From Candidatus Gerdarchaeota archaeon (GTDB taxonomy: Archaea; Asgardarchaeota; Heimdallarchaeia; JABLTI01), in assembly GCA_016839405.1 (NCBI GenBank), contig JAEOUJ010000110.1, forward strand, positions 1 through 10,016: 10,016 bases of DNA. The letters are read 5' to 3'. The translations under genes and the position numbers were made by a program. Shown here one piece after another: positions 1-6,477 of this stretch. Numbering within the stretch: position 1 is the stretch's first letter; each line of letters begins with the position of its first letter. The notes below the pieces were generated by a model that had not been told where the DNA came from, searched no databases, and saw only the letters and a list, made by a program, of their open reading frames with translations.

Positions 1-280
1 AAATTTTAATTGTAAAACCATTATCCTCAAATTCAGGTGCTATATTATCATAAAATGTCTTGGTGAAAGAATCAGCAATAATCAATAAACGTTTATCACA
101 ATCATCAATACGTTTGCCTAATTCTGCAGCAACATTAATTAAACCGGTTTTACCGCCAAAAATACGATTTCCACTGAAAGTATTCATAATACCTTGCATG
201 GCCCGAGCACCCATAAGGCCAACTACATCTTGTAAAGCTGCACTTTCATACCAAGGAATTTCAAATTCCTCATCAGCCAT
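1..280 (-). CDS. Iron-containing alcohol dehydrogenase, N-terminal part (cut by window edge)
   Basis: Reading the minus strand from the ATG at 280 gives 93 residues that stay open to the window edge. They start MADEEFEIPWYESAALQD, then FSGNRIFGGKTGLINVAAE, then KRLLIIADSFTKTF. The pattern 'N-RIFGGKTG-I--VA-ELGKRI' followed by a hydrophobic strand 'RLLIIADSF' matches the N-terminal dinucleotide-binding region of iron-containing (group III) alcohol or glycerol dehydrogenases, which reduce aldehydes or ketones with NAD(P)H. These are usually about 380-400 residues long, so roughly three quarters, including the metal-binding histidines, lies outside the window and the substrate cannot be judged. 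The ATG at 299 is out of frame and soon meets a stop, so 280 is the natural start. There is no clear Shine-Dalgarno site. The gene is divergent from the large surface-protein gene at 440. Confidence 0.72.
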   Translation of the reverse strand, partial: MADEEFEIPWYESAALQDVVGLMGARAMQGIMNTFSGNRIFGGKTGLINVAAELGKRIDDCDKRLLIIADSFTKTFYDNIAPEFEDNGFTIKI

Positions 281-328
281 AAATATCACAACAGTTCCAT
301 AGAAATTAATAATTTAAGTAAATAATCC

Positions 329-338
329 TTTATAAAAT
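329..338 (-). promoter_or_regulatory. Probable TATA box of the alcohol dehydrogenase gene
   Basis: On the minus strand this reads TTTTATAAAG, preceded by a purine-rich GAAA that could serve as a BRE. Its centre is about 53 bases before the ATG at 280, so a start about 26 bases downstream of the box would leave a leader of roughly 25 bases. It lies in the 159-base divergent region shared with the gene at 440. Confidence 0.4.
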
Positions 339-427
339 TTCATTATGAGAAAAGATTTTTTGTAAGTTATACTTTTATGAGAAATGTCTTTAAAGATGGA
401 ATCAATTGCTTTTTTTGTTATTAATTT

Positions 428-433
428 GGTGAT
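428..433 (+). promoter_or_regulatory. Shine-Dalgarno site GGTGAT that fixes a TTG start
   Basis: GGTGAT matches the archaeal anti-Shine-Dalgarno and ends six bases before the TTG at 440. An in-frame TAA at 434-436 rules out any earlier start. Without the TTG the basic n-region of the signal peptide would be lost, so both lines of evidence favour 440. Confidence 0.75.
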
Positions 434-439
434 TAAAAT

Positions 440-2926
440 TTGATTAAAAAAAAGGCAGTCACATTTATTTTGGTAAGTTTATTTTTAATAGCGATAATTA
501 GAAGTGATAACACAAATTCAACAAAGGCTGAAAAGTCATATGAAAATATAATACCTCCAGCTATGTCTGTTAATTTAGCTTGGGAATATACGACAGATAA
601 TGATGAAATATTATCATCCCCTATAGTAGCAGACATAGATCATGATTGGGATATTGAAATTATTTGTGGGGGGTCGGATAATTACCTGTACTGTTTAAGT
701 AGCACTGGTGATTTTGAATGGCGCTTTAATTGTGACGGTGATATTTCCACAACTTCTGCTTGTATTGCTGATTTAGATAACGATGAAACTTTTGAAGTTT
801 TAATTGGAAGTGGTTCTGGTTATATTTATTGTATAAGTCATATAGGTAGTCTTGAGTGGTCTTTTTATGTTGGTGATTATTGTAGAACACCATCGGTAGC
901 TGATTTAGATTCCGATGGAACTTTAGAAATTTTAGTAACACAAGTCAACTATGTTTATTGCTTGAATCATACAGGAGGTCAAGAATGGCTTTATCCTGTA
1001 GTAGGTGTTATTTTTGATAAAGTAGTAGCTGCTGATATAGATACCGATGGAATGTTAGAAGTAATTGCTGTTGATACTGATCGTTTATACAGCATAAGTT
1101 ATTCAGGTGCATTAGAATGGAATATAACAGTTCCATTTTCTAGTCAATTAGCATGTCCTGTTATTGGCGATTTAGATAAAGATGGCACATTAGAAATTGT
1201 ATTCGTTGGATTAATTCAAAATATACTTTTCTGTTATAGTCATTTAGGTGTGCAAGAATGGAATTATACAGCTTTTGATTGGTTGATAGCTGTACCAACA
1301 TTAGCTGATGTGATTAATGACAATAAATTAGAAATTTTAATTGTGGATTATATATATAATGGTACAATCTATTGTATCGATTCTTCTGGTAATTTAGTCT
1401 GGCATACAAATATTGGTACAGAAGTAGGATTTGCTTCTCCTGTTGTTAGTGACTTAGATAATGATGGAACCTATGAAATTGTTGTAGCTGCGCGTGATAG
1501 CTATCTATATTGTTTAAATCATACCGGGGGAATAGAATGGCAATATTATGTAAATGATGTGAATTTTGGTTGGTCTACACCCTGCATATTTGATATAGAT
1601 AAAGATGGAAGAAATGAAATTATATCCGGTTGTAATTATGACATTGAATGTTATAAAGTATCAGGAATATTATCATCAGGGAATAGTCCTTGGTATAGCA
1701 AATATAGCTCTGTGTTTAATACAGGATATGAAGATTCTGATAGTGATTTCTTAGATGATATTATAGAACTATACTATGGAACAAATCCCAATTTAATGGA
1801 TACGGATTTGGATTTATTAAATGATGGACTAGAAGTACTAGTTTATGGTACAGATCCACTTGATATCGACACAGATGATGATTTTGTGGGAGATAATGCA
1901 GAATTAATTCTTGGCACTGATCCTTTTGATCCAGACACTGATGATGACGGATTAATTGAAAGTGAAGAGATAGTATATGGTTTTGATGGTTATATAACTA
2001 ATCCTTTGGATCCCGATTCTGATGATGATGGTCTAAATGATGGAGATGAGTTTATTGCAAATACCAATCCTAATGATAGTGATACAGATGATGATTTAAT
2101 GCCTGATGGTTGGGAAGTTGATAATAGCTTAGATCCAAATATTGACGATGCTGATGGTAACCCAGATACTGATGGCTTAGACAATCTTGGTGAATATAAT
2201 GCTGGTACAGATCCTCAAAATAATGATACTGATGATGATACAATTCTTGATGGTGAGGAAGTTATAGCTGGTTTAGACGGTTTTATAACTAATCCCCTAA
2301 GTAATGATACCGATAGTGATTCTCTCTTAGATGCCTATGAGATTGATACAAGTCTAACTGACCCTACTAAAGCTGATTCTGACGAGGATGGTTTAGATGA
2401 TTTTGAAGAATTAATTGCTGGTTTAGATGGATTTGTTACAAATCCAATGGAACCAGATACTGATGCTGATGGTATAGATGATGGCGATGAATATGTGATA
2501 GGAACAGATCCAACAGATACAGATACAGACGATGATGGTCTAAGCGATGGAGAAGAAACAGATGTTTACTCAACAGATCCTACTGATCCTGATACGGATG
2601 ATGATGGATTGACCGATGGAGAAGAAATTACTTTAGAAACTGATCCAAATGATACTGATTCAGATGATGATGGAATATTTGATTATGAAGAAACTGTTTC
2701 TGGTGATGATGGCTTTGTTACAGATCCAAATGATTCCGACACTGATGACGATGGCATCAATGATGGTACAGAAGTAACTAATGGAACTGATCCTACTGAT
2801 CCCAATGATCCCCCAACAACAACAGAAACAAGTGGATTCTATTATGGATTATTTATTGGATTAACTTTCATATCTTTAGTATTTACTTTTATATGGATTG
2901 TTAATCGTCGAAGAAAAAATACATAG
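440..2926 (+). CDS. Large surface-anchored protein: eight-repeat propeller, calcium-binding TSP3-like stalk, C-terminal membrane anchor
   Basis: An 828-residue protein, probably exported and displayed on the outer face of the membrane. Residues 1-21 form a signal peptide (basic KKK, then a hydrophobic core). Residues about 45-408 hold eight repeats of about 46 residues, each with a D-x-D-x-D-G-x-x-E-[IV] loop (starting at 65, 111, 155, 199, 244, 290, 338 and 385), a Y-x-Y-C strand and a [LIQ]-E-W motif, as in PQQ-like/FG-GAP beta-propellers. The propeller closes with [15 protein letters not shown]. Residues about 432-794 carry some 14 thrombospondin-type-3-like units (GTDP-x-D-x-D-x-D-D-D-G-x-x-D-G-x-E), very rich in Asp and expected to bind many calcium ions and form a rigid stalk. 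Residues 801-821 are one membrane helix followed by NRRRKNT, a stop-transfer tail. The ligand is unknown; adhesion or recognition is inference. The TTG start is backed by the GGTGAT site at 428-433. It converges on the flavodoxin gene. Confidence 0.9.
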   Translation: MIKKKAVTFILVSLFLIAIIRSDNTNSTKAEKSYENIIPPAMSVNLAWEYTTDNDEILSSPIVADIDHDWDIEIICGGSDNYLYCLSSTGDFEWRFNCDGDISTTSACIADLDNDETFEVLIGSGSGYIYCISHIGSLEWSFYVGDYCRTPSVADLDSDGTLEILVTQVNYVYCLNHTGGQEWLYPVVGVIFDKVVAADIDTDGMLEVIAVDTDRLYSISYSGALEWNITVPFSSQLACPVIGDLDKDGTLEIVFVGLIQNILFCYSHLGVQEWNYTAFDWLIAVPTLADVINDNKLEILIVDYIYNGTIYCIDSSGNLVWHTNIGTEVGFASPVVSDLDNDGTYEIVVAARDSYLYCLNHTGGIEWQYYVNDVNFGWSTPCIFDIDKDGRNEIISGCNYDIECYKVSGILSSGNSPWYSKYSSVFNTGYEDSDSDFLDDIIELYYGTNPNLMDTDLDLLNDGLEVLVYGTDPLDIDTDDDFVGDNAELILGTDPFDPDTDDDGLIESEEIVYGFDGYITNPLDPDSDDDGLNDGDEFIANTNPNDSDTDDDLMPDGWEVDNSLDPNIDDADGNPDTDGLDNLGEYNAGTDPQNNDTDDDTILDGEEVIAGLDGFITNPLSNDTDSDSLLDAYEIDTSLTDPTKADSDEDGLDDFEELIAGLDGFVTNPMEPDTDADGIDDGDEYVIGTDPTDTDTDDDGLSDGEETDVYSTDPTDPDTDDDGLTDGEEITLETDPNDTDSDDDGIFDYEETVSGDDGFVTDPNDSDTDDDGINDGTEVTNGTDPTDPNDPPTTTETSGFYYGLFIGLTFISLVFTFIWIVNRRRKNT
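572..1690 (+). repeat. Eight tandem propeller repeats in the coding sequence
   Basis: Each repeat is about 138 bases (46 residues). The calcium-type loops are [70 protein letters not shown] and [10 protein letters not shown]. The sixth loop has lost two of its acidic ligands and the glycine. Eight W motifs (near residues 48, 93, 139, 182, 226, 273, 320 and 366) run in register with them. Confidence 0.85.
1733..2821 (+). repeat. About 14 tandem TSP3-like calcium-binding units
   Basis: Aspartate-rich units starting at a [GN]-T-[DN]-P motif repeat every 20-28 residues. Short units are about 20-24 residues. Longer ones carry an extra G-[LFD]-D-G-[FY]-[IV]-T-[ND]-P segment, seen near residues 514, 611, 663 and 755. 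At the DNA level the repeats are rich in GAT and have diverged at synonymous positions, so this is an old array and not a recent expansion. Confidence 0.85.
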
Positions 2927-2940
2927 GATAATTTAACTTT

Positions 2941-2967
2941 AATGAAGGAATTTTTCCTTCCTTCATT
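2941..2967. terminator. Hairpin between convergent genes, usable in both directions
   Basis: A perfect 10-base inverted repeat, AATGAAGGAA at 2941-2950 and TTCCTTCATT at 2958-2967, with a 7-base T-rich loop. It is followed on the plus strand by a T-rich run (TTCTTTTATCTTT). It lies between the stops of the surface-protein gene and the flavodoxin gene, 14 and 11 bases from them respectively. Archaeal termination relies mainly on T-tracts, so the hairpin may instead protect transcript ends. Confidence 0.6.
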
Positions 2968-2978
2968 TTCTTTTATCT

Positions 2979-3464
2979 TTATTTCATTTTTTTTCCAATT
3001 TCTTGTGCCCAAGTAATTATTGGCTCTTCATCCCAAGCATCAAAAACGGTTTTGCCAAATAATATGGCACGCCCGCCAAAAGCTGTTATTGCTTCAGGTT
3101 TAACATGAGGGAATTCTAATAGTACATTTTCAATAAACATCTTTTTGACTTCTTCAAATTTATTTTGATCTTTTGCTTGTAGTGCTTCACCAGCTTGTCC
3201 AGAACAAACATAGATAAAGACTTTCTTATCATCAAAATTCTTTCCAAGAAATCGTTTAGCATGTCTTGTCCATTTACCCATAGCTATACTAGAGCCAATT
3301 ATTATATTCTGATAATTATCAAGTTTAATTAATTTTTTATCTTTTTTAAGATCAAAAACATCCACTATTTGGTTGTATTTATCTCGTAATGTTTGTGCGA
3401 TAATTTTAGCTGATTCTCTAGTCATTCCTTGTCGTGTTCCATATACTATTACAGTTTTACTCAT
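2979..3464 (-). CDS. Flavodoxin domain protein, HemG-related
   Basis: A 161-residue single-domain flavodoxin, expected to carry FMN and move electrons in the cytosol. The N-terminal strand KTVIVYG leads into the FMN phosphate loop T-R-Q-G-M-T-R-E-S-A (residues 10-19). Further motifs are IIIGSSIAMGKW (54-65), the strand VFIYVCSG (82-89) and FGGRAILFG (129-137). The [ST]-R-x-G-x-T-R-E and IG-[AS]-S-I-x-x-G motifs are those of menaquinone-dependent protoporphyrinogen oxidase (HemG). However, the long HemG insert after the AGALRYP-type motif is missing here (GGRAIL is soon followed by the last helix), and no heme genes are nearby, so the HemG reaction should not be assumed. It has a good Shine-Dalgarno site at 3468-3473. 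It converges on the large surface-protein gene, from which a hairpin separates it. Confidence 0.82.
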   Translation of the reverse strand: MSKTVIVYGTRQGMTRESAKIIAQTLRDKYNQIVDVFDLKKDKKLIKLDNYQNIIIGSSIAMGKWTRHAKRFLGKNFDDKKVFIYVCSGQAGEALQAKDQNKFEEVKKMFIENVLLEFPHVKPEAITAFGGRAILFGKTVFDAWDEEPIITWAQEIGKKMK

Positions 3465-3467
3465 ATT

Positions 3468-3473
3468 ATCACC
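3468..3473 (-). promoter_or_regulatory. Shine-Dalgarno site GGTGAT of the flavodoxin gene
   Basis: The minus strand reads AAGTGGTGATAATATG, with GGTGAT three bases before the ATG (five counting from the GGTG core). It is the same motif as at 428-433. Confidence 0.7.
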
Positions 3474-3535
3474 ACTTATTAATTCTACATTTGTTTAGCT
3501 AATTTACTTTTAGTAATTACGTACAATTAAACCTC

Positions 3536-3550
3536 AGTTTTATATTATTA
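3536..3550 (-). promoter_or_regulatory. Possible promoter of the flavodoxin gene
   Basis: The minus strand reads TAATAATATAAAACT, a TATA-like box whose expected start point near 3517 gives a leader of about 50 bases. An imperfect inverted repeat at 3500-3519 (TAATTTACT / AGTAATTA) overlaps that start point and could be an operator, though such repeats arise easily in AT-rich DNA. Confidence 0.3.
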
Positions 3551-3556
3551 TTGGTT

Positions 3557-3564
3557 AAAAAAAA
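3557..3564 (-). terminator. T-tract terminator after the 3600-4487 gene
   Basis: An eight-base A run on the plus strand is T8 on the minus strand, 36-43 bases beyond the stop codon of the surface-protein gene. Oligo-T tracts are the usual archaeal termination signal. Confidence 0.45.
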
Positions 3565-3599
3565 TGAAAAGTAGAATTTACCTCACTTGTTTGTTTTTA

Positions 3600-4487
3600 T
3601 TAATTTTGTTTATTATTTTTGTTTTTAACTATTGGTATTATTAAAATACAGAAAGCACATACTAAAGTATACCACTTGAATCCTGGCAATCCTACTGGTT
3701 TATCAAAGTAAAAATCTGGGATGCTATATCCCTCTAATGTTACTTCTTGTTCAAGAAAAATTTCAAAATTTTCCCCTCCACAAGTTCCACTAAAATCAAG
3801 TTCTAACCTGTATCCTTGTTCAACTCCAGTATTTTTGTTAAAAGCCATTTTATACATATAATACCCATCAATATTAAATGGATCACTTGTAAAAGGATTA
3901 TTAATATTACCTTCTACCATCCAATCAAAGATAGCAATTGTTCCCGATTCGTCAAAATTTCCTTTAAAATTAGCATTTTGATAAGCGGGGTAAGTTATTG
4001 ATTCATTTAGATAAGTAGAATTTGAGTGTTTTCTAAAGAAATCAAATGTGTCTTCTTCAACATTTAAGAAGAGAGTTGTATGTAAGGTTGGACCATCATC
4101 AACCAATTGTTGATTCCAAGGATTGTTAAACATTATGCCTAGAATATTAAAATATAACAAGGTCATTGTTAAATCCAATTCGGTATTAAAAGAATCGCAA
4201 TAAAATGGTATAATAGTTGACCCAACTGTATAATTAAAATCCACCCTACTAGGTATTACATCAGTAACTTCTATAATAACATCTGTTCCAATATCTCTGC
4301 TCTCTGGGAAAAAATAGAAACATGATGCTGAACCACTATTGCTTCCAAGTTTTACTCTCCAATATGATTTATTAACTGAGTAAGTAAATGTCTGACCAAT
4401 TGTAACTTGATAATCTCCTTGAATTAATATAGGTGTAAAAAATAGTGGGATCAATATTAGAACAGCTAAAATTTTTATTTTATTCAA
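3600..4487 (-). CDS. Signal-peptide and C-terminally anchored surface protein, paralogue of the 6478-7389 gene
   Basis: A 295-residue protein of unknown function. Residues 1-23 are a signal peptide (NKIKI, then a hydrophobic core ending ILIQG). The ectodomain opens with GDYQVTIGQTFTYSV (24-38), then IIEVTDVIP (71-79), FDWMVEG (187-193), a β-strand pair around NKNTGVEQGYRLEL (217-230) and YSIPDFYFDKP (254-264). A single membrane helix (about 271-287) and a basic/Asn tail follow. Several NxS/T sequons suit an extracellular domain. These motifs recur in order in the 303-residue protein at 6478-7389, so the two are distant paralogues. The arrangement resembles Asgard proteins labelled 'choice-of-anchor S', from memory only. 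The TTG start is supported by a GGAGGGT site seven bases upstream. The gene lies 91 bases behind the cytosolic propeller gene, so cotranscription is possible. Confidence 0.75.
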   Translation of the reverse strand: MNKIKILAVLILIPLFFTPILIQGDYQVTIGQTFTYSVNKSYWRVKLGSNSGSASCFYFFPESRDIGTDVIIEVTDVIPSRVDFNYTVGSTIIPFYCDSFNTELDLTMTLLYFNILGIMFNNPWNQQLVDDGPTLHTTLFLNVEEDTFDFFRKHSNSTYLNESITYPAYQNANFKGNFDESGTIAIFDWMVEGNINNPFTSDPFNIDGYYMYKMAFNKNTGVEQGYRLELDFSGTCGGENFEIFLEQEVTLEGYSIPDFYFDKPVGLPGFKWYTLVCAFCILIIPIVKNKNNKQN

Positions 4488-4494
4488 TTGTTTT

Positions 4495-4501
4495 ACCCTC
4501 C
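4495..4501 (-). promoter_or_regulatory. Shine-Dalgarno site GGAGGGT that fixes a TTG start
   Basis: On the minus strand GGAGGGT precedes TTG at 4487 by seven bases. It supports the TTG start, which also gives the complete signal peptide. Confidence 0.72.
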
Positions 4502-4510
4502 ATAGATTTA

Positions 4511-4528
4511 TATGTTAAATATAACATA
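4511..4528. promoter_or_regulatory. Inverted repeat upstream of the 3600-4487 gene
   Basis: TATGTTA and TAACATA form a perfect 7-base inverted repeat around a 4-base AATA centre, 24-41 bases before the TTG start at 4487. A TATA-like AAAATATATT on the minus strand (about 4541-4550) would place the transcript start near 4520, inside this repeat. It could be an operator or a leader hairpin, or chance in AT-rich DNA. Confidence 0.3.
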
Positions 4529-4578
4529 AATCCTAAATACAATATATTTTGATATTTTTGAAAATTTCTATTCTATTA

Positions 4579-5607
4579 TTAAATTACTAAAAGCTCATTT
4601 TCAAGACTTAATGAATTATCATTTATCTCAAATATAGAGTTAGTCAATCCTGTTTTCACATCAAATATTTCTAAAATTGAATTGTCTTCTTTCCTATCAT
4701 TATAAATAATGAATTCATCATCCAAACAAAATCGCAAATTAAATGCTGTACTATTTAGAGGTAATTTTATCTTTTCATCTAGCAAAATATCATAGAAATA
4801 ATATTCATTACTTTCTTGTTTTAGAGTAACCAACGTTAGTCCATTATTAGCTATCGAAATAATTTCTTCATTTACTGCTGGTAACCAATTTATTTCACCA
4901 GTATATAAATTGATTAAACCTCCTTTTATTCCATATTTTTTATAACAAGTAAATGCTAACCACTTGCCATCACTAGTAATACCATTAATTTTTTCATTTA
5001 ATGTTTCTATTTCTCCAAGCAATGAGAATTGTTCATTATTTTCTGTATTTATTATGAATATTTTATTATTTATTTTACCAATTTCTGATGCTGAGAATAT
5101 TAACCAATCATTAGGCAATTTATAACAACTATATATACTGTTTATTTTTGTAGTTTTAACTAATTTTTTCTCTTTAGTTTCTAGATTTATAGCAAAAAGC
5201 TTTGATTTATTTGCTTCTATTTTTAAGAATAATTCATTTCCAATCTCATCTAAACATAACAATTGCAGATATTTGCCTTTAATCTCAAAATAATTGAAAA
5301 GTAAATTTAGCTCTTCATTATAAAAATTAATTTTCCATTTTCTTTCTTTGTTACTATTAACTAAATATAAAATTGTTAAATTATCCTTCATCCATAGAAA
5401 ATCGGAAATGGTATCGTGGAATATTTTTGACTTCATTACTAGATTTCCTGATAAAAGATCCATTTGGAAGAATCTAAGCTTGTTATTATAATTAGCAAAA
5501 TATCCTATTTTTTTTCTAGAGTTATCTAACCTTGCAAGTGTTTTTGGCTGATGGAATTTCCAAGGATTTTGTTTTGCTAATTCTTCTTTTTTAATTTTCG
5601 ATCCCAT
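4579..5607 (-). CDS. Cytosolic beta-propeller protein resembling the S9-peptidase N-terminal domain, without hydrolase
   Basis: A 342-residue protein with no signal peptide or membrane segment, so probably cytosolic. It opens with KQNPWKFHQPKTLARLDNS (residues 12-30). The rest is a series of short β-strand sets such as KIGYFANYNNKLRFFQMDL (33-51), KLFAINLETKE (136-146), KIFIINTENNE (182-192), GITSDGKWLAFT (209-220) and ILEIFDVKTG (311-320). About six or seven such units suggest a β-propeller of the TolB/WD40-like or prolyl-oligopeptidase N-terminal type. S9 peptidases continue with a roughly 250-residue α/β-hydrolase domain carrying a G-x-S-x-G serine. Here the protein ends at ELLVI and the next gene downstream is a surface protein, so no catalytic domain is encoded. 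It may be a scaffold, an inhibitor or a decayed peptidase. It is divergent from the regulator at 5791. Confidence 0.6.
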   Translation of the reverse strand: MGSKIKKEELAKQNPWKFHQPKTLARLDNSRKKIGYFANYNNKLRFFQMDLLSGNLVMKSKIFHDTISDFLWMKDNLTILYLVNSNKERKWKINFYNEELNLLFNYFEIKGKYLQLLCLDEIGNELFLKIEANKSKLFAINLETKEKKLVKTTKINSIYSCYKLPNDWLIFSASEIGKINNKIFIINTENNEQFSLLGEIETLNEKINGITSDGKWLAFTCYKKYGIKGGLINLYTGEINWLPAVNEEIISIANNGLTLVTLKQESNEYYFYDILLDEKIKLPLNSTAFNLRFCLDDEFIIYNDRKEDNSILEIFDVKTGLTNSIFEINDNSLSLENELLVI

Positions 5608-5699
5608 TCCGATTGTTCTATGTTTGCGGAAGGTAATTGGTATTTTGTTTTATGAAAGTGTTTTTTCACAGATTGTACTTTGCAGTTTCAATTTTTAAA

Positions 5700-5719
5700 T
5701 TTTTCCAAATTTTGAAAAA
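5700..5719. promoter_or_regulatory. Near-perfect palindrome, candidate operator of the regulator at 5791
   Basis: The half-sites TTTTTCCAAA and TTTTGAAAAA are inverted repeats matching at nine of ten positions, with no spacer. The site ends about 25 bases before the likely TATA box of the regulator gene and lies in the divergent region shared with the propeller gene. A dimeric winged-helix protein could bind it. A related TTTTTCACA half-site lies at about 5662-5670. Confidence 0.4.
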
Positions 5720-5743
5720 GCATTTTAATAAAATTAAAGAGAA

Positions 5744-5753
5744 TTTTTAAATA
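5744..5753 (+). promoter_or_regulatory. Probable TATA box of the winged-helix regulator gene
   Basis: TTTTTAAATA, preceded by a purine-rich AAAGAGA that could act as a BRE. The expected transcript start near 5775 leaves a short leader before either the GTG at 5791 or the ATG at 5800. Confidence 0.5.
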
Positions 5754-5790
5754 TTTAAAATGGGAAAACATACTTATACTTCAAAGAAAA

Positions 5791-6438
5791 GTGGAACATA
5801 TGAAAGTACAAGATGTTATAACATATGAACCAAAGTTATTTGGGATTATTGAAAAAAAAGAAACTGCAGATATAATTTATGATGAAAATTATTTCACTCT
5901 ACTTAGAGCTGTTCGTGAAAAACCAAGAACCCCAGAAGAACTTGTAGAAATTTATGAAAATCTAAAAAATCCTAAATCCTTAATGACTATTTATCGATAT
6001 ATACGAATTTTGACAAAACATGGTTTAGTTACAGAGGGGGGTAAAAGAATCATTACCGATGAGCAAAATAGGAATAGAACAGAAACATTATTCGTAGCTA
6101 CAACAAGAATTGTTTACATCAGTTTGAAAGATGCTGAATTAGAGCATAACATAGATACTATAAGAAGAAGAGAGGTAGAAGTTTATAGCCAATTATTAGA
6201 AATGCTTACAAAAAAAGAATCGGCATCAATGGAATGTATTAATAAAATTATAAATGATGTCTATTTTATGGGCCAAGCTAAATTAACTGAAATAATGGAT
6301 ACTTCAGATAAGGATTTACACAAATACCTAGCTGATTTTGGTTTAATGATGACTAATACTTTAATTGTACACATTGGTTGGATGTCATTAATTTTAGAAA
6401 GGGATATCAAAGAATTACTATTAAAATGCATAAAATAA
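5791..6438 (+). CDS. Winged helix-turn-helix (ArsR-like) transcriptional regulator
   Basis: A 215-residue protein, probably a DNA-binding regulator. Residues about 33-110 form a winged helix: NYFTLLRAVREKP (helix 1), RTPEELVEIYENL (helix 2), PKSLMTIYRYIRILTKHGLV (recognition helix and turn), then a wing at about 80-110 with TEGGKRIIT and TLFVATTRIVYI. This is the layout of ArsR/HTH_20-type domains. Residues 112-215 are mostly helical (ELEHNIDTIRRREVEVYSQL, NKIINDVYFMGQAKLTEIMD, a hydrophobic LIVHIGWMSLIL near 191-202) and probably form a dimerisation or sensing domain. No cysteine metal-site motif is obvious, so a metal sensor is not supported. The start may be GTG 5791 or ATG 5800; neither has a convincing ribosome-binding site. 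It is divergent from the propeller gene, convergent with the paralogous surface protein, and has a candidate operator at 5700-5719. Confidence 0.75.
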   Translation: MEHMKVQDVITYEPKLFGIIEKKETADIIYDENYFTLLRAVREKPRTPEELVEIYENLKNPKSLMTIYRYIRILTKHGLVTEGGKRIITDEQNRNRTETLFVATTRIVYISLKDAELEHNIDTIRRREVEVYSQLLEMLTKKESASMECINKIINDVYFMGQAKLTEIMDTSDKDLHKYLADFGLMMTNTLIVHIGWMSLILERDIKELLLKCIK

Positions 6439-6443
6439 ATTAA

Positions 6444-6471
6444 AGAATTGAAGTACCAATTCTTCAATTCT
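6444..6471. terminator. Hairpin between convergent genes
   Basis: A perfect 10-base inverted repeat, AGAATTGAAG at 6444-6453 and CTTCAATTCT at 6462-6471, with an 8-base loop. It fills most of the 39-base gap between the stops of the regulator and the surface-protein gene. No long T-run follows, so it could be a terminator or a 3'-end stabiliser. Confidence 0.5.
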
Positions 6472-6477
6472 ACATAA

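Noticed and set aside
60..302. 80-codon plus-strand open frame
   Set aside because: It is the antisense of the alcohol dehydrogenase N-terminus, which is a recognisable protein on the minus strand.
726..941. Minus-strand open frame rich in Asn, Gln, Lys and His
   Set aside because: It is the shadow of the tandem propeller repeats; its repetitive composition comes from the repeats on the plus strand.
1990..2184. Minus-strand Ser/Pro-rich open frame
   Set aside because: It is the complement of the Asp-rich TSP3 codons (GAT/GAC) and has no start-site support.
1733..2821. Tandem repeats as a CRISPR-like or recently expanded DNA array
   Set aside because: The periodicity is at the protein level, unit lengths vary and synonymous sites have diverged; there are no identical repeats with spacers.
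5651..5676. GTGTTTTTTCAC palindrome as a second operator
   Set aside because: Only three base pairs flank a T6 core and the symmetry does not extend, so it is too weak to call.
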